Below are positions 63,786 to 64,000 of a stretch of DNA of 64,000 nt, in pieces. A program made the position numbers and the translations under genes. The notes under the pieces are model-generated. The model saw only the letters and a program-made list of their open reading frames with translations, had not been told where the DNA came from and did not search any database. Origin of the DNA: Lacticaseibacillus hulanensis (GTDB taxonomy: Bacteria; Bacillota; Bacilli; Lactobacillales; Lactobacillaceae); NCBI RefSeq assembly GCF_004010095.1, contig NZ_RRYD01000001.1:122746-186745 (forward strand), given 5' to 3'. Positions within the stretch are counted from its first letter, which is position 1, and the number at the start of each line of letters is the position of its first letter.

Positions 63786-64000
63786 GGCACTATCGCTGTC
63801 CGGCAGCGTGAGTGTTTTTGGTGGTAGTAGGTACTGAGTGGTATAGGGGCCGCGCCTGGGCGGGGGCGGTGCGCGTTCCGTGCGGCTTGGATTTTCCGTG
63901 CGGCCGGTTGAAGCCCCAAAAACCGGGGTCTTCAACCTAAAAACATACTAAGCTTAGTGGCGAAGAGTAATCCGACGGGATTGTTCTTCGCCACTTTATT
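63786..64000. other. Gene-free right edge with two long hairpins
   Basis: No credible gene. It holds a G-rich tract on the + strand (63846-63869), the direct repeat TTCCGTGCGGC (63876-63886 and 63894-63904), an imperfect hairpin GTTGAAG-CCCC / GGGG-TCTTCAAC (63907-63936), the palindrome ACTAAGCTTAGT (63948-63959), and a strong hairpin GTGGCGAAGA / TCTTCGCCAC (63957-63994) followed on + by TTTATT, probably a + strand terminator. Confidence 0.5.

Overview
This window is a chromosomal segment from a low-GC-phylum Gram-positive bacterium, almost certainly Lactobacillaceae, although its base composition is only moderate (a little over half G+C by eye). The pointers are gene content and order: recS-ypbB beside an ypbE-like LysM gene, then cmk-rpsA-der-hup-TPR-cca; a scpA-scpB-rluB cluster with ribT and xerD; a cysteine-free ribosomal protein L32; hslV with a catalytic Thr; a DHA2 exporter paired with a DUF4811 protein; and strong AGGAGG ribosome-binding sites. 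Phosphofructokinase and pyruvate kinase sit together, so the cell has Embden-Meyerhof glycolysis and is not one of the obligately heterofermentative genera. I cannot name a genus or species. There are no rRNA or tRNA genes, no CRISPR array, no insertion sequence and no prophage.

Layout: 1-4.5 kb (+) holds the end of a DegV gene, a Nudix ADP-ribose hydrolase, an ArsR regulator, a 1.2-kb stretch with no credible gene, and a DHA2 exporter with DUF4811. 4.6-11.3 kb (-) holds ppaC, a LysR regulator and parE-parC. 11.7-16.4 kb holds plsY (+), an aldose epimerase, hslVU and xerC. 16.6-26.4 kb (-) is a chain of DNA-metabolism and envelope genes (topA, dprA, rnhB, rbgA, ctpA, yozE, msrA, ypmS, a GDSL hydrolase, degV). 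hlyIII (+) interrupts, then 27.5-47.4 kb (-) runs uup, cca, TPR, hup, der, rpsA, cmk, LysM, recS, ypbB, ribU with its FMN riboswitch, rluB, scpB, scpA, ribT, xerD, cvfB, pyk, pfkA. 47.5-64 kb holds dnaE, a DUF2929 gene (+), a lipoprotein, a DUF1836 regulator, rpmF, clpB, lapA, an SDR, rnz, an OatA-like acyltransferase, obgE and uvrC.

Most genes are housekeeping, so the interest lies in regulation. The candidate undescribed system is a two-site regulon: a 22-base element (21 identical positions) with a TAGTT-N5-AACTA palindrome occurs just upstream of the hlyIII promoter and again across the -35 region of the DUF1836 gene 26 kb away. The DUF1836 product has a MerR-like helix-turn-helix, so it probably represses itself and controls the HlyIII membrane protein. 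Stress circuits can also be read: a LexA-type box at the parEC promoter, a CIRCE (HrcA) element over the hslVU promoter, and a CtsR direct repeat at clpB. Further candidates are a leaderless arsR transcript, a 23-bp inverted repeat at the transcription start of the ribU riboswitch unit, and a roughly 190-nt leader with five hairpins before obgE. All regulatory calls come from motif reading only.
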